A stretch of DNA of 64,000 nucleotides, from assembly GCF_028682175.1 (NCBI RefSeq), contig NZ_JANHKS010000026.1, forward strand, positions 1 through 64,000, read 5' to 3'. Position numbers and translations under genes: made by a program. This DNA comes from Pseudomonas putida (lineage in GTDB: Bacteria > Pseudomonadota > Gammaproteobacteria > Pseudomonadales > Pseudomonadaceae). Of this stretch, positions 35,066-43,676 are shown piece after piece; within the stretch, counting starts at the first letter, position 1; each line of letters starts with the position of its first letter. The notes under the pieces are model-generated. The model searched no databases. It was not told the origin of the DNA and was given only the letters and a program-made list of their open reading frames with translations.

Positions 35066-37390
35066 ATGAAACGGCTCGTTCGCTGGATCGCTGCCAGCAT
35101 TTTGCTCCTGTGCCTGGCGCTCTGGCTGGCTGACCGCATCTGGCCGCTGCCTTTGCCCAGGGATGATCTGGCCCGCGTAGTGCTGGCCGAAGATGGCACG
35201 CCGTTGTGGCGTTTTGCCGATGCCAATGGCGTGTGGCGCTATCCGGTGACGGTGGATCAGGTGTCGCCCTATTACCTCGAAGCGCTGCTGACCTACGAGG
35301 ACCGCTGGTTCTATCAGCATCCGGGGGTGAACCCCATGGCGCTGGTGCGCGCGACCTGGCAGAACCTGAGTGGCGGCCATGTGGTGTCCGGCGGCAGCAC
35401 GTTGTCGATGCAGGTGGCGCGGCTGCTCGATCCGCATTCGCGCACACTGGCGGGCAAACTGCGCCAGCTCTGGCGCACGGCGCAACTGGAATGGCATCTG
35501 TCCAAGCCCGAGATCCTCGGACTTTATCTGAACCGCGCACCGTTTGGCGGCACCCTGCAAGGCGTTGCGGCCGCCAGTTGGGCGTATCTGGGCAAGTCTC
35601 CACAGCAACTGACCCGCGCCGACGCAGCGCTCCTGGCGGTGTTGCCCCAGGCACCGAGCCGCTTGCGCCCCGACCGCCACCCACAGCGAGCCCAGGCCGC
35701 ACGGGACAAGGTGCTCAAGCGCCTGGCCGAGTTTGACGTCTGGCCGCAGCAGGCCGTAACCGAAGCGCTGGAAGAACCGTTGTTGCTGGCGCCGCGACAG
35801 GAGCCCAGCCTGGCCCCGCTGCTGGCCCGTCGCCTGAACCGGCCCGACAGCCCGCCATTGATCCGCACCACGCTGGACGCCAGCCTTCAACGTCGTCTTG
35901 AAGACCTGCTGCTGGGCTGGAGAGCGCGTCTGCCGGAGCGCACCTCGGCGGCGATTCTGGTGGTCGAGGCGCAGAACATGGCGGTGCGGGCGTACGTCGG
36001 CTCCGTGGACATCGGCGATGCCAGACGCTTCGGGCACGTGGACATGGTCAGCGCGATGCGCTCCCCGGGTTCGACCCTCAAACCGTTTTTGTACGGCAAG
36101 GCGCTGGACGCCGGGCTGATTCACTCCGAATCGCTGCTACAGGACGTGCCGCGTCGTTATGGCGATTACCGTCCGGGGAATTTTTCATCGGGTTTCAATG
36201 GCGCGGTGGCGGCCAGCTCGGCGCTGTCGATGTCGCTCAACCTGCCGGCGGTGCAACTGCTCGAAGCCTACGGCCCGAAACGCTTCGCCGCCGAACTGCG
36301 CAACGGCGGGGTGCCGCTGACCTTGCCGCCACTGGCCCAGCCGAACCTGGCCTTGATTCTGGGTGGGGCGGGCAGTCGCCTGGAGGATCTTGTAGGTGGT
36401 TACGCCGCGTTTGCCCGAGGCGGGCGCAGCGCCGATATTCGCCTGCAACCCGATGACCGCCTGCGCGACCGGCCGATGATGTCGCCGGGGGCGGCGTGGA
36501 TCATCCGGCGCATCCTCAGTGGCCAGTCGCGGCCCGATCTGGACCCTCACGCCGAACTGGTGCAGCGCCCGCAACTGGCCTGGAAGACTGGCACCAGTTA
36601 TGGCTTTCGCGATGCCTGGTCGATTGGCGTGGGGCCGCGTTTCCTGATCGGGGTGTGGATCGGTCGCCCCGACGGCACGCCGGTGCCGGGACAGTTCGGC
36701 CTGGCCTCTGCCGCACCGCTGATGATTCAGGTGCATGACCTGCTGGTGAACCGCGACGCCCAGCGCAACATCCTGCCGCCGGTGTTGCCGGTGCCGCTGA
36801 ATGTGGGCGTAGCGGCCATCTGCTGGCCGCTGGGTCAGCCGATGAGCAAGAGCGACCCCAACTGCCGCCGCCAGCGTTTTGCCTGGACGCTGGATGGCAC
36901 CACGCCGCCGACCTTGCAGGCCACCGACCAACCGCTGGGGTTGGGGCTGCTGGAAAAAATCTGGGTCAACGACAAGGGATTGCGCGTCGATGCCACGTGT
37001 CCGCAGGCGCAGGCCCGTGAGATAGCGCTCTGGCCGGCACCGCTCGAACCCTGGCTGCCGAAGGCCGAACGACGAGAAGCGCGCCTGCCCGCCATCGACC
37101 CCGGTTGTGCGCCACAGGGCTTGAGCCTCGCGGCGCCGATTTCCATCGTCGGCGTGCGCGACGGCGATCAGTTGCGTTTGCCTGCGGGCAGCCAGCAGCA
37201 GTTGCGGCTGCAATTGTCGGCACTGGGCGGTAACGGGCGCCGCTGGTGGTTCATCGACGGCGCGCCGCTGGGGGACACGGGCAATCAGGAGATCTGGAGC
37301 CACACCTTCAGCCGCCTTGGTCGCTATCAGTTGAGCGTGCTCGACGAAAGCGGCCAGACCGCGCGCGTGGAGTTCAGTGTGGTGGATTGA
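35066..37390 (+). CDS. pbpC: Penicillin-binding protein 1C PbpC
   Basis: A class A-type peptidoglycan enzyme of 774 residues: one N-terminal membrane helix (IAASILLLCLALWLADRI), a GT51 transglycosylase with LLTYEDRWFYQHPGVNP (Glu near 77) and STLSMQVARLLD, and a transpeptidase domain. The transpeptidase has SPGSTLK (Ser near 332), SLN (in SALSMSLNLPA) and KTGTSYGF (near 506). The C-terminal BiPBP_C domain has RRWWFIDGAPLGDTG. It is paired with the alpha-2-macroglobulin gene upstream, but a 590-base stretch with an opposite-strand gene separates them here, so the two may not share a transcript. Confidence 0.95.
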   Translation: MKRLVRWIAASILLLCLALWLADRIWPLPLPRDDLARVVLAEDGTPLWRFADANGVWRYPVTVDQVSPYYLEALLTYEDRWFYQHPGVNPMALVRATWQNLSGGHVVSGGSTLSMQVARLLDPHSRTLAGKLRQLWRTAQLEWHLSKPEILGLYLNRAPFGGTLQGVAAASWAYLGKSPQQLTRADAALLAVLPQAPSRLRPDRHPQRAQAARDKVLKRLAEFDVWPQQAVTEALEEPLLLAPRQEPSLAPLLARRLNRPDSPPLIRTTLDASLQRRLEDLLLGWRARLPERTSAAILVVEAQNMAVRAYVGSVDIGDARRFGHVDMVSAMRSPGSTLKPFLYGKALDAGLIHSESLLQDVPRRYGDYRPGNFSSGFNGAVAASSALSMSLNLPAVQLLEAYGPKRFAAELRNGGVPLTLPPLAQPNLALILGGAGSRLEDLVGGYAAFARGGRSADIRLQPDDRLRDRPMMSPGAAWIIRRILSGQSRPDLDPHAELVQRPQLAWKTGTSYGFRDAWSIGVGPRFLIGVWIGRPDGTPVPGQFGLASAAPLMIQVHDLLVNRDAQRNILPPVLPVPLNVGVAAICWPLGQPMSKSDPNCRRQRFAWTLDGTTPPTLQATDQPLGLGLLEKIWVNDKGLRVDATCPQAQAREIALWPAPLEPWLPKAERREARLPAIDPGCAPQGLSLAAPISIVGVRDGDQLRLPAGSQQQLRLQLSALGGNGRRWWFIDGAPLGDTGNQEIWSHTFSRLGRYQLSVLDESGQTARVEFSVVD

Positions 37391-37797
37391 GGTCGCCGTA
37401 AAAACGCCAATTCCGTGTGCGCTAGTCAATTGCGACTATACAACTTTCGTCTGGCTTGTCGGCTTGGAGAGATTTAGTCGTTGATATGTATGGAATTTAT
37501 TCGTGGGTTTGGCGCCTGATCGCTCAGTTATCCAAGGGGTTAATACCAAGTTACGGATTGCCCCATTCCTTCCCAAGGCGTGTCATGGAGCCATGAGGCA
37601 CATCCACCGGTGGTATCGGTGGGTTGCTCAACGGGGTAACAGGCGTGTTGGGCGGTGGTTTGAATGGAGTGGCAGCGAACTGGAGGCATGCAGTGCCGGG
37701 CAGTGTGAGAACTATCGCAAGCAAGTGGTCTGCGATGCAGTGTTCTTTCTCCGGCGTGCCTTGGTCGCGGCTTTTCATTCAACGCCTGCGCCTGTTC
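37391..37797 (+). ncRNA. Possible non-coding transcript or long pbpC 3' UTR
   Basis: About 400 bases without a convincing plus-strand gene end in a strong plus-strand terminator at 37798-37833. Such a terminator implies transcription from the left. It may serve pbpC, whose stop lies 408 bases upstream, or a separate RNA starting in this AT-richer segment. I found no clear -10/-35 pair and no likeness to RsmX/Y/Z, CrcZ, tmRNA or 6S RNA. Internal GGTGG/CCACC-type complementarity (CCACCGGTGG near 37605) suggests structure. Confidence 0.3.
37551..37778 (-). CDS. Doubtful small Pro-rich ORF
   Basis: A 75-residue frame with natural-looking codons: a hydrophobic stretch LLAIVLTLPGTACLQFAA (residues about 19-36, with a lipobox-like GTAC) followed by a proline-rich tail (KPPPNTPVTPLSNPPIPPVD). 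The N-terminus before the hydrophobic stretch is acidic and long for a signal peptide, and the ribosome binding site is weak. It lies antisense to the region ended by the terminator at 37798. Either this protein or a plus-strand RNA may be real; sequence alone does not decide. Confidence 0.3.
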   Translation of the reverse strand: MKSRDQGTPEKEHCIADHLLAIVLTLPGTACLQFAATPFKPPPNTPVTPLSNPPIPPVDVPHGSMTRLGKEWGNP

Positions 37798-37833
37798 AGA
37801 CAGGGGAATCGGATGATCCCCTGTCTTTTTTTT
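37798..37833 (+). terminator. Strong Rho-independent terminator
   Basis: AGACAGGGG pairs perfectly with CCCCTGTCT around an 11-base loop and is followed by eight T. This is the clearest intrinsic terminator in the window. Confidence 0.9.
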
Positions 37834-37855
37834 GCCTGGGCAATGCCGCTGCGCC

Positions 37856-37955
37856 AGGACGCCGGCAAGCCGGACTGCTACGGATCGGGGATAAGCGACG
37901 AGGGTGCGCACGCCCGATCTCCCGTAGCAGCACGGCTTGCCGGCGGGGGTGTCCT
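37856..37955. repeat. REP pair, GGCTTGCCGGC type
   Basis: AGGACGCCGGCAAGCCGGAC and CACGGCTTGCCGGCGGGGGT arms, extended outward by AGGAC/GTCCT. It sits between the terminator at 37833 and the 3' end of the receiver gene. Confidence 0.85.
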
Positions 37956-37980
37956 GAAGGCGAACGAGGGAAGGTCGGGA

Positions 37981-38388
37981 CTACTGCCCGACCTTGTACA
38001 CCTTCGGCTCTGGAAACAGATTGTTGAGCGTTTCCAGCAGCCGTACGTGGTAGATGGGTTTGCGGAATAGATCCAGCACCTGCAGGCGAAGCAAATCGCT
38101 GACATCCTCCATGTCGGCGTGGCCTGAGGTGACGATCACCGGCAGGTGCTGGCGTGACGTGTGCTCGCGCAGGCGCTTGATCAGCGAGATGCCGCTTTCT
38201 TCGGGCATGCGCAGATCCGTGATCACCAGTGCGATATCCGGGTGCTCGGTCAGAATCTTCAGCGCCACCTTGACCGACGGCGCGGTAAAGCAGCAGAAAC
38301 CCTCACCTTCGAGCAATTCGGCGAGTTCTTCGTTGGCGTCCTCTTCGTCGTCAACGAGCAGCAGTTGTTGGCGTGTAGGAGCGGGCAT
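37981..38388 (-). CDS. Stand-alone receiver-domain response regulator in the Tad locus
   Basis: A 135-residue protein that is only a CheY-like receiver. LLLVDDEEDANEEL is the acidic pocket, VITDLRMPEESGISLI holds the phospho-acceptor Asp, VTSGHADMED holds the switch Ser/Thr, and LFRKPIYHVRLL holds the conserved Lys. No output domain follows. The ATG at 38388 has AAGG upstream; an open frame further up would overlap flp. It lies 49 bases downstream of flp on the same strand and is probably co-transcribed. A likely partner is PprA or another kinase of the island, but this is inference. Confidence 0.85.
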   Translation of the reverse strand: MPAPTRQQLLLVDDEEDANEELAELLEGEGFCCFTAPSVKVALKILTEHPDIALVITDLRMPEESGISLIKRLREHTSRQHLPVIVTSGHADMEDVSDLLRLQVLDLFRKPIYHVRLLETLNNLFPEPKVYKVGQ

Positions 38389-38437
38389 TTTCACGGCCTT
38401 GGCTGATTGAACAAAAGAATTGCCAACTCGCGCTGAG

Positions 38438-38632
38438 TCACGTTGCTGCCGTGCCTCCAAGGGCCACAATGATTTCGTTGAACCGGGCTCTGATGGCAGT
38501 GCCCATAGGCGTGATCATCGCAAACAGCACCAGGGCGACCATCGCCACGATCACGGCATATTCGATGGCCGATGCGGCTTCCTCGTTCTTGACGAAGCGA
38601 CGTAACAGGGCCGACAGGTAGGTTAGGTACAT
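38438..38632 (-). CDS. flp: Flp type IVb pilin
   Basis: A 64-residue pilin with a short leader (MYLTYLSALLRRFVKNEEA) and a single hydrophobic core (SAIEYAVIVAMVALVLFAMI). Flp leaders are cut by FppA before the AX3EY pattern; Glu24-Tyr25 are the conserved pair. The residue before the cut is Ala19, where Gly is the rule. The gene is divergent from rcpC, as in the known Pseudomonas locus, and followed by the receiver gene. Flp is the main subunit of the Tad pilus used for tight surface attachment. Confidence 0.93.
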   Translation of the reverse strand: MYLTYLSALLRRFVKNEEAASAIEYAVIVAMVALVLFAMITPMGTAIRARFNEIIVALGGTAAT

Positions 38633-38953
38633 CTGACTTCTCCTCAGCGCCCTAGAGCGCTACTACGCGTTTGCAGCGTTGAACAATCCTTCGTACCCAC
38701 AGCATTGACCCCAAACCCGTACTCCACAATCACAAGAAAGCATTAGTCGGAAAGTAGTAGTGGCAGCCGCATGGGCCGCTCTGCACCCTGACACCCGAAC
38801 GGAGTGAATGCGCGGAAATTTCCGACAACTGATGGCGTTTTGGATGACCTCGACTACCTTCTAATAGCGAAAAGGATGAATGTTCATAGCCAACTGAATG
38901 ACAGGTTGTCTCGTAACGTTTTCGAGGTTGTAGTCAGGCACGGGAGGGCCGTC
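38633..38953. promoter_or_regulatory. flp / rcpC divergent control region
   Basis: 321 bases between divergent genes. It holds the perfect palindrome CGGAAATTTCCG at 38813-38824 and the element TTAGTCGGAAAGTAGTAG at 38743-38760. A near match of the latter, TAGTCAGAAAGT, lies upstream of pprB (47498-47516, minus strand). The frame of rcpC is open back to a GTG at 38804, but the start at 38954 is better supported. A PprB-type regulator is expected to act here; the elements are candidates only. Confidence 0.45.
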
Positions 38954-39907
38954 ATGAGCAGTCGCGTCACAATGGGGCTGGCCGTGTTTTTTCTGTTGGG
39001 GGCGTTGTTTGCCGGGTATTGGGGGCTGGTGTTGAGTCGTCAGCCTGCGCCGGCAGCGGTGGCGCCCGTCAGCCAGGCTCAGGCGCCTGCAGCCGTCCCC
39101 GCGGCCGCTGAACAGCCTTCCCAGGACCCCACCCGTCAGCCCGTCGTGGTGCTGGCCCGGGACATTCCCGCCTACGAGCCCATCAAGGCCGACGACCTGA
39201 TCGTCGAGCGCCTCAAGGTCGCGCCGCCCGGCAGTTTTTCCCGCACTGAAGAGGCCGTGGGGCGCATGTCCTGGCGCCCGCTTGCGGCGGGCACCTGGCT
39301 TACCGAGAACAGCTTCGAAGCCGGTGGCAGCCTGGCGCGGATGATTCGTCCCGGCGAACGGGCGCTGGCGTTGTCCACCGACGAAATCATCGGCGCCGGC
39401 GGCCAGATCAGCCCCGGCGATTACGTAGACGTCTTGCTTTACCTCCCGTCTGATCAGACCTCCACGGACCGCAGCGCCCAGACCGTCGTGCCTGCCCTGC
39501 GGGTACTCAGCGTTGGCGCATTGCTGGGTCCGGTGAACCAGGGGCAGGACGATCAAAACGTCAGCCGCGATGAGCGTCTGCAGCAGCAGAAACTCAAGGT
39601 CAATGCGCGCAGCGTCGTGCTCGCGGTGCCGGAGCAACTGTTGAGCCGCCTGATGCTGGCGTCCCAGGCAGGTCCCTTGCGGCTGGCCGTACGCAGTGCC
39701 CAGGAGAAGAACCTGGAACGCTACTGGGCCGGGGACAGCGACATCGCCACGCAACTGGACACGGTCAATCGCAACCTCGTGCATTTCAATCAGCTGAGCA
39801 TGCAAAGCACAGCCGCCCGCGTCCAGCCGGCAGGCAGCAGCACACCGCGCGGACCGAAGCCCATCGAAGTCATTCGTGGCAGCCAGGCCACCGCGCAAAC
39901 CCCCTGA
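38954..39907 (+). CDS. rcpC: Flp pilus assembly protein RcpC/CpaB
   Basis: A 317-residue periplasmic protein anchored by an N-terminal helix (MGLAVFFLLGALFAGYWGLV), with a SAF domain (VVVLARDIPAYEPIKADDLI) and the CpaB/RcpC core with LSTDEIIGAGGQISPGDYVD. It is thought to work with the RcpA secretin in pilus passage. GGGAGG lies seven bases before the ATG at 38954. It is first gene of the rcpC-rcpA-tadZABCD-DUF3613 operon. Confidence 0.92.
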   Translation: MSSRVTMGLAVFFLLGALFAGYWGLVLSRQPAPAAVAPVSQAQAPAAVPAAAEQPSQDPTRQPVVVLARDIPAYEPIKADDLIVERLKVAPPGSFSRTEEAVGRMSWRPLAAGTWLTENSFEAGGSLARMIRPGERALALSTDEIIGAGGQISPGDYVDVLLYLPSDQTSTDRSAQTVVPALRVLSVGALLGPVNQGQDDQNVSRDERLQQQKLKVNARSVVLAVPEQLLSRLMLASQAGPLRLAVRSAQEKNLERYWAGDSDIATQLDTVNRNLVHFNQLSMQSTAARVQPAGSSTPRGPKPIEVIRGSQATAQTP

Positions 39908-39928
39908 CCGAGCAAGGACCGCACATTC

Positions 39929-41185
39929 ATGAGTAACCGTTTCAAGCCGGTTTTGAACCGTATCGTGTCGGCCTTTTTGGCTGCGGGGTTGTATCAGGGG
40001 ACTGTCGAAGCCGCTGCGGGCAACTGTTCCGCGTTGTCGGCGATGCCGGCTGCGCTGGAGATCGGGCAGGGCGTGCAGCAGGAAATGCGCTCGCCGGTGG
40101 CGATCACGCGCCTGGCGGTAGGCGAGCCGAAGATCGCTGACGTGCAGGTCAACGGCAACGACAACGGCGCCTTCCTGCTGACCGGCGTGGGGCCGGGCAC
40201 CACCAGCCTGATGATCTGGACCAATTGTTCCACCGCCCCTCGGCAGAGCATGGTCTTCGTGCGCGGTGCGGCCAAGGCGGCCATGACCGACACCTTGCTG
40301 CCACCCTCGGAAGACCCGCTGCTGCCCAGCCAGGTGCAGACCGACATCCGCTTCGTCGAAGTCAGCCGCACCAAGCTCAAGGAAGCCAGCACCTCGATCT
40401 TCGGCAGAGGCTCGAACAACTTCCTGTTCGGGTCCCCCGGCACAGTGCCGGGCGTGACCGTGACCCCCGGCACGGTTGGCGGTACGCGGCCCAATATTCC
40501 GCTGAACAACAACAACTTCAACATCGTCTGGGGCGGCGGTAGCAGCAAGGTGCTGGGTATGCTCAACGCGATGGAAAGCAGCGGCTTCGCCTACACCCTG
40601 GCGCGACCCAGTCTTGTGGCCTTGAGCGGACAGAGCGCAAGTTTCCTGGCCGGTGGCGAGTTCCCGGTGCCGGTGCCCAATGGCGAAAGCAACGGTATTT
40701 CCATCGAGTACAAGGAATACGGCGTGCGCCTGACCCTGACGCCCACCGTCGTCGGGCGCAACCGTATCTCCCTGAAAGTGGCGCCGGAGGTCAGCGAGCT
40801 GGACTTCACCGCCGGCGTGACCATCGCCGGAACCACCGTGCCGGCACTGAATGTGCGACGCACCGACACCAGCGTGTCGCTGGCCGATGGCGAGAGCTTC
40901 GTCATCAGCGGCCTGATCAACACCAGCAACATTGCGTCTGTGGACAAGTTTCCGGGCCTGGGCGATATCCCGGTGCTGGGCGCGCTGTTTCGCAGTTCGC
41001 AGATCAACCGCGACGAACGTGAACTGCTGATGATCGTCACCCCGCACCTGGTGCAGCCACTGGCCGCCAACGCGCAGTTGCCGTCGCTGCCGGGCGAGGC
41101 GCTGCGCAACTACGACCCGAATTTCTACAAGATGTATTTCCTCGAAAACGGCAGCTTCGATCGCCGCAGCGGGTTATCGCAATGA
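39929..41185 (+). CDS. rcpA: Tad secretin RcpA/CpaC
   Basis: The outer-membrane secretin of the Tad apparatus, 418 residues. It has an N-terminal BON/pilus-assembly domain (EIGQGVQQEMRSPVAITRLA), the secretin core with LARPSLVALSGQSASFLAGG and EFPVPVPNG, and the family end VPALNVRRTDTSVSLADGES, FPGLGDIPVLGALFRS. The N-terminus looks like a signal peptide (IVSAFLAAGLYQGTVEAAAG). Its stop overlaps the tadZ start by 4 bases. Confidence 0.94.
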   Translation: MSNRFKPVLNRIVSAFLAAGLYQGTVEAAAGNCSALSAMPAALEIGQGVQQEMRSPVAITRLAVGEPKIADVQVNGNDNGAFLLTGVGPGTTSLMIWTNCSTAPRQSMVFVRGAAKAAMTDTLLPPSEDPLLPSQVQTDIRFVEVSRTKLKEASTSIFGRGSNNFLFGSPGTVPGVTVTPGTVGGTRPNIPLNNNNFNIVWGGGSSKVLGMLNAMESSGFAYTLARPSLVALSGQSASFLAGGEFPVPVPNGESNGISIEYKEYGVRLTLTPTVVGRNRISLKVAPEVSELDFTAGVTIAGTTVPALNVRRTDTSVSLADGESFVISGLINTSNIASVDKFPGLGDIPVLGALFRSSQINRDERELLMIVTPHLVQPLAANAQLPSLPGEALRNYDPNFYKMYFLENGSFDRRSGLSQ

Positions 41186-42381
41186 GCCAGGGACCGAGCC
41201 TCAGCCAGACGTTTCTGGCGATCACGCGCAACACCACCGACCTTGAATGGCTGCAAGGCGCGTTGGCGCCGCTGGGCCAGGTGGTCAGTGCCGGCACCGG
41301 CAGCCTCGACGAACTGCTGGCGCTGGTGGACGTGACCTTTGCCAGCGTGGTGTTCGTGGGGCTCGACCGCGAGCACCTGATGAACCAGAGCGCGTTGATT
41401 GAAGGTGCCCTGGAAGCCAAGCCGATGCTGGCCATCGTCGCCCTGGGTGACGGCATGGACAACCAGTTGGTGCTCAACGCCATGCGCGCCGGGGCTCGGG
41501 ATTTCGTGGCCTACGGTTCACGCTCGAGCGAAGTGGCCGGGCTCGTGCGGCGCCTTGGCAAGCGCCTGCCGGCCGTGGCGCCCAACCCGAACATGGGTGG
41601 CCTGACCGTGATCTACGGCGCCCAGTGCGACGGCGATGGCGCCCTGGTGTCGGCGCACCTGGCATTGGTGGCGCAACAGAAAGGCCAGCGCACGCTGCTG
41701 CTCGACCTGGGCACCCCGCGCGGCGACAGCCTGGCGATGCTCAGCCTGGAATCGTCGTTCACCTTCGGCGACTCGGTGCGTCATTTGCGCAGGCTCGACT
41801 CGACCCTGATCGACAGCGCCTTCACCGTCCATCCCAGCCAGTTGCGCATCCTGGCCTACGGCGAGGACGACATGCCGCTGGAGCACACCAGCGCCGCCGA
41901 GCTGTACATGCTGCTCAGCGCCTTGCGCCAGCATTTCCAGCACGTGGTGGTCAATCTCGTGGGCCAGCCGGACAGCGAATCGCTGCGCACCTTCGTCGCC
42001 CATTGCGACCAGTTGCTGTGGTACGTGGACCAGAACGTCATCGAGTGCCGGCGCAATCTGGCGATCCTCAATCTGTGGCGGGAAAAGGGCCTGAAGCTGC
42101 AGCAGGCCGGGCTGTTGGTGGACAAATACCTGCGCCAGGTCACACCCAATTCCGAGGCGCTGGAGAAGACCTTCGGCCTGCCTGCCATGGTGGTGCTGCC
42201 ACTCAGCCCCGAGGTGCGCCTGAACGCCAAGAATCAGGGCCTGTCGCTGTTCGAGCTGTCGCCACGGGAGTCGTTGAGCGCGGGCCTGCGCAATCTGGGC
42301 GAGCGCCTGGCCAGTCAGTCCGATACCGCCAGCAAGCCGCGTGATGGCTGGCTGGGCCGGCTCTTGAGGGCCAACAAATGA
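41182..42381 (+). CDS. tadZ: Tad localisation protein TadZ/CpaE
   Basis: A 399-residue MinD/ParA-type protein with a receiver-like N-terminal domain (about 10-125; NQLVLNAMRAGARDFVAYGS). The ATPase-like domain begins LTVIYGAQCDGDGALVSAHL. TadZ places the Tad machine at its site in the cell. The Walker A lysines and glycines (KGGxGKT) are not present here, so nucleotide binding is likely lost or altered. The start and stop overlap both neighbours by 4 bases (ATGA), indicating coupled translation. Confidence 0.9.
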   Translation: MSQGPSLSQTFLAITRNTTDLEWLQGALAPLGQVVSAGTGSLDELLALVDVTFASVVFVGLDREHLMNQSALIEGALEAKPMLAIVALGDGMDNQLVLNAMRAGARDFVAYGSRSSEVAGLVRRLGKRLPAVAPNPNMGGLTVIYGAQCDGDGALVSAHLALVAQQKGQRTLLLDLGTPRGDSLAMLSLESSFTFGDSVRHLRRLDSTLIDSAFTVHPSQLRILAYGEDDMPLEHTSAAELYMLLSALRQHFQHVVVNLVGQPDSESLRTFVAHCDQLLWYVDQNVIECRRNLAILNLWREKGLKLQQAGLLVDKYLRQVTPNSEALEKTFGLPAMVVLPLSPEVRLNAKNQGLSLFELSPRESLSAGLRNLGERLASQSDTASKPRDGWLGRLLRANK

Positions 42382-43640
42382 AGAATGAAAAACTCTTTGG
42401 CGTGTCGTCCCGGCCAACGGAAAGCGGCGGCGATGGGCAGGGCCTGAAGCTGGTATTGCATCGCTACATCATCGACGCCATCGAAGAGAGCGGGCGCAAC
42501 CTGCTCGAAGGCACGCGCCCGGCGCTGGCGCAGTTCGTTACCGACAAGGTGGCCGAATATGTCGCCCGCCTTAAGCTTGCGATCTCCCGCTACGAGATGG
42601 AGCGCCTGGCCGAGGAACTGGTGGACGAGCTCACCGGTTTCGGCCCTCTGGAAGTGCTGCTGCGCGACAAGTCGGTGACCGAGATTCTGGTCAACGGCCC
42701 CAACAAGGTGTTCATCGAGCGCGAAGGCGTGCTGCACCATTCGGACCTGCGTTTCATCGACTCGCATCACGTCGAGCGCGTCATCCAGCGCATTCTTGCG
42801 CCGCTGGGCCGGCGGCTGGACGAGTCCTCGCCGATGGTCGATGCGCGCCTGCCCGATGGCAGCCGGGTCAACGCGATTATCCCGCCGATTGCGCTGGACG
42901 GCCCCTGCGTGTCGATCCGGAAATTTCGCAAGGACATGCTCAGAAGCTCCGATCTGGTGGCCATGCAGACCATCGACCAGCCCATCTATGACTTCCTCGC
43001 CAGCGCCGTGAACAAGCGCTGCAACATCCTCATCAGTGGCGGTACCGGCACCGGCAAGACCACCATGCTCAACGTCTTGAGCCAGATGATCGACACTCAT
43101 CAGCGGCTGGTGACCATCGAAGACGTCGCCGAATTGCAGCTGGGCCACCCCCACGTGGTGCGCCTGGAAACCCGTCCGCCGAATGCCGAAGGTCATGGCG
43201 AGGTGCGCGCCAGCGACCTGATTCGCAACGCCCTGCGGATGCGCCCGGACCGCATCATCCTGGGGGAAATTCGCGGCGTCGAAGTGCTCGATGTGATGAC
43301 CGCCATGAACACCGGCCACGATGGCTCGATGAGTACGGTGCACGCCAACAATGCCCAGGACGCGCTGCTGCGCCTGGAAACCCTGGTGGGCCTGACCGGG
43401 CGGCAGATCGCCGAAAAGACCCTGCGCCAGATGATCTGCGCGGCGCTGGACGTGATCATCCAGCTGACCCGCATGCCCGACGGACGCCGCTGTGTCAGCG
43501 AGGTGGTGGAGGTGGTCGGCACCCGTGAAGACGTGTACGTGACCAACACCCTGTTCCGCCTGGACCGGCGCACCGGGTTTGGCTTCCTGCGCGAGGCGAT
43601 CAACCCGGCGGGCGACAAGCTGCGCCAGCTCGATTACTAG
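42378..43640 (+). CDS. tadA: Tad pilus ATPase TadA/CpaF
   Basis: The secretion/assembly ATPase of the CpaF family, 420 residues. Walker A is NILISGGTGTGKTTMLNVLS near residue 221; an Asp box (TIEDVAELQLGHPHVVRLET), Walker B (DRIILGEIRGVEVLDV) and a His box (NTGHDGSMSTVHANNAQDAL) are all present. It hydrolyses ATP at the inner membrane to drive pilus growth and, in some Tad systems, retraction. All key residues look intact. Confidence 0.96.
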   Translation: MKNEKLFGVSSRPTESGGDGQGLKLVLHRYIIDAIEESGRNLLEGTRPALAQFVTDKVAEYVARLKLAISRYEMERLAEELVDELTGFGPLEVLLRDKSVTEILVNGPNKVFIEREGVLHHSDLRFIDSHHVERVIQRILAPLGRRLDESSPMVDARLPDGSRVNAIIPPIALDGPCVSIRKFRKDMLRSSDLVAMQTIDQPIYDFLASAVNKRCNILISGGTGTGKTTMLNVLSQMIDTHQRLVTIEDVAELQLGHPHVVRLETRPPNAEGHGEVRASDLIRNALRMRPDRIILGEIRGVEVLDVMTAMNTGHDGSMSTVHANNAQDALLRLETLVGLTGRQIAEKTLRQMICAALDVIIQLTRMPDGRRCVSEVVEVVGTREDVYVTNTLFRLDRRTGFGFLREAINPAGDKLRQLDY

Positions 43641-43676
43641 GCACCGCTCACAGGCGCAGCTCAGGGAGATCCGACA

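Noticed and set aside
37624..38070. Plus-strand 148-codon frame starting LLNGVTGVLGGGLNGV
   Set aside because: It runs through the strong terminator and a REP pair, so it cannot be a normal gene.
38804..38953. Fifty-residue N-terminal extension of RcpC
   Set aside because: The start at 38954 has GGGAGG and is followed by the expected membrane anchor; the extension has no family support.
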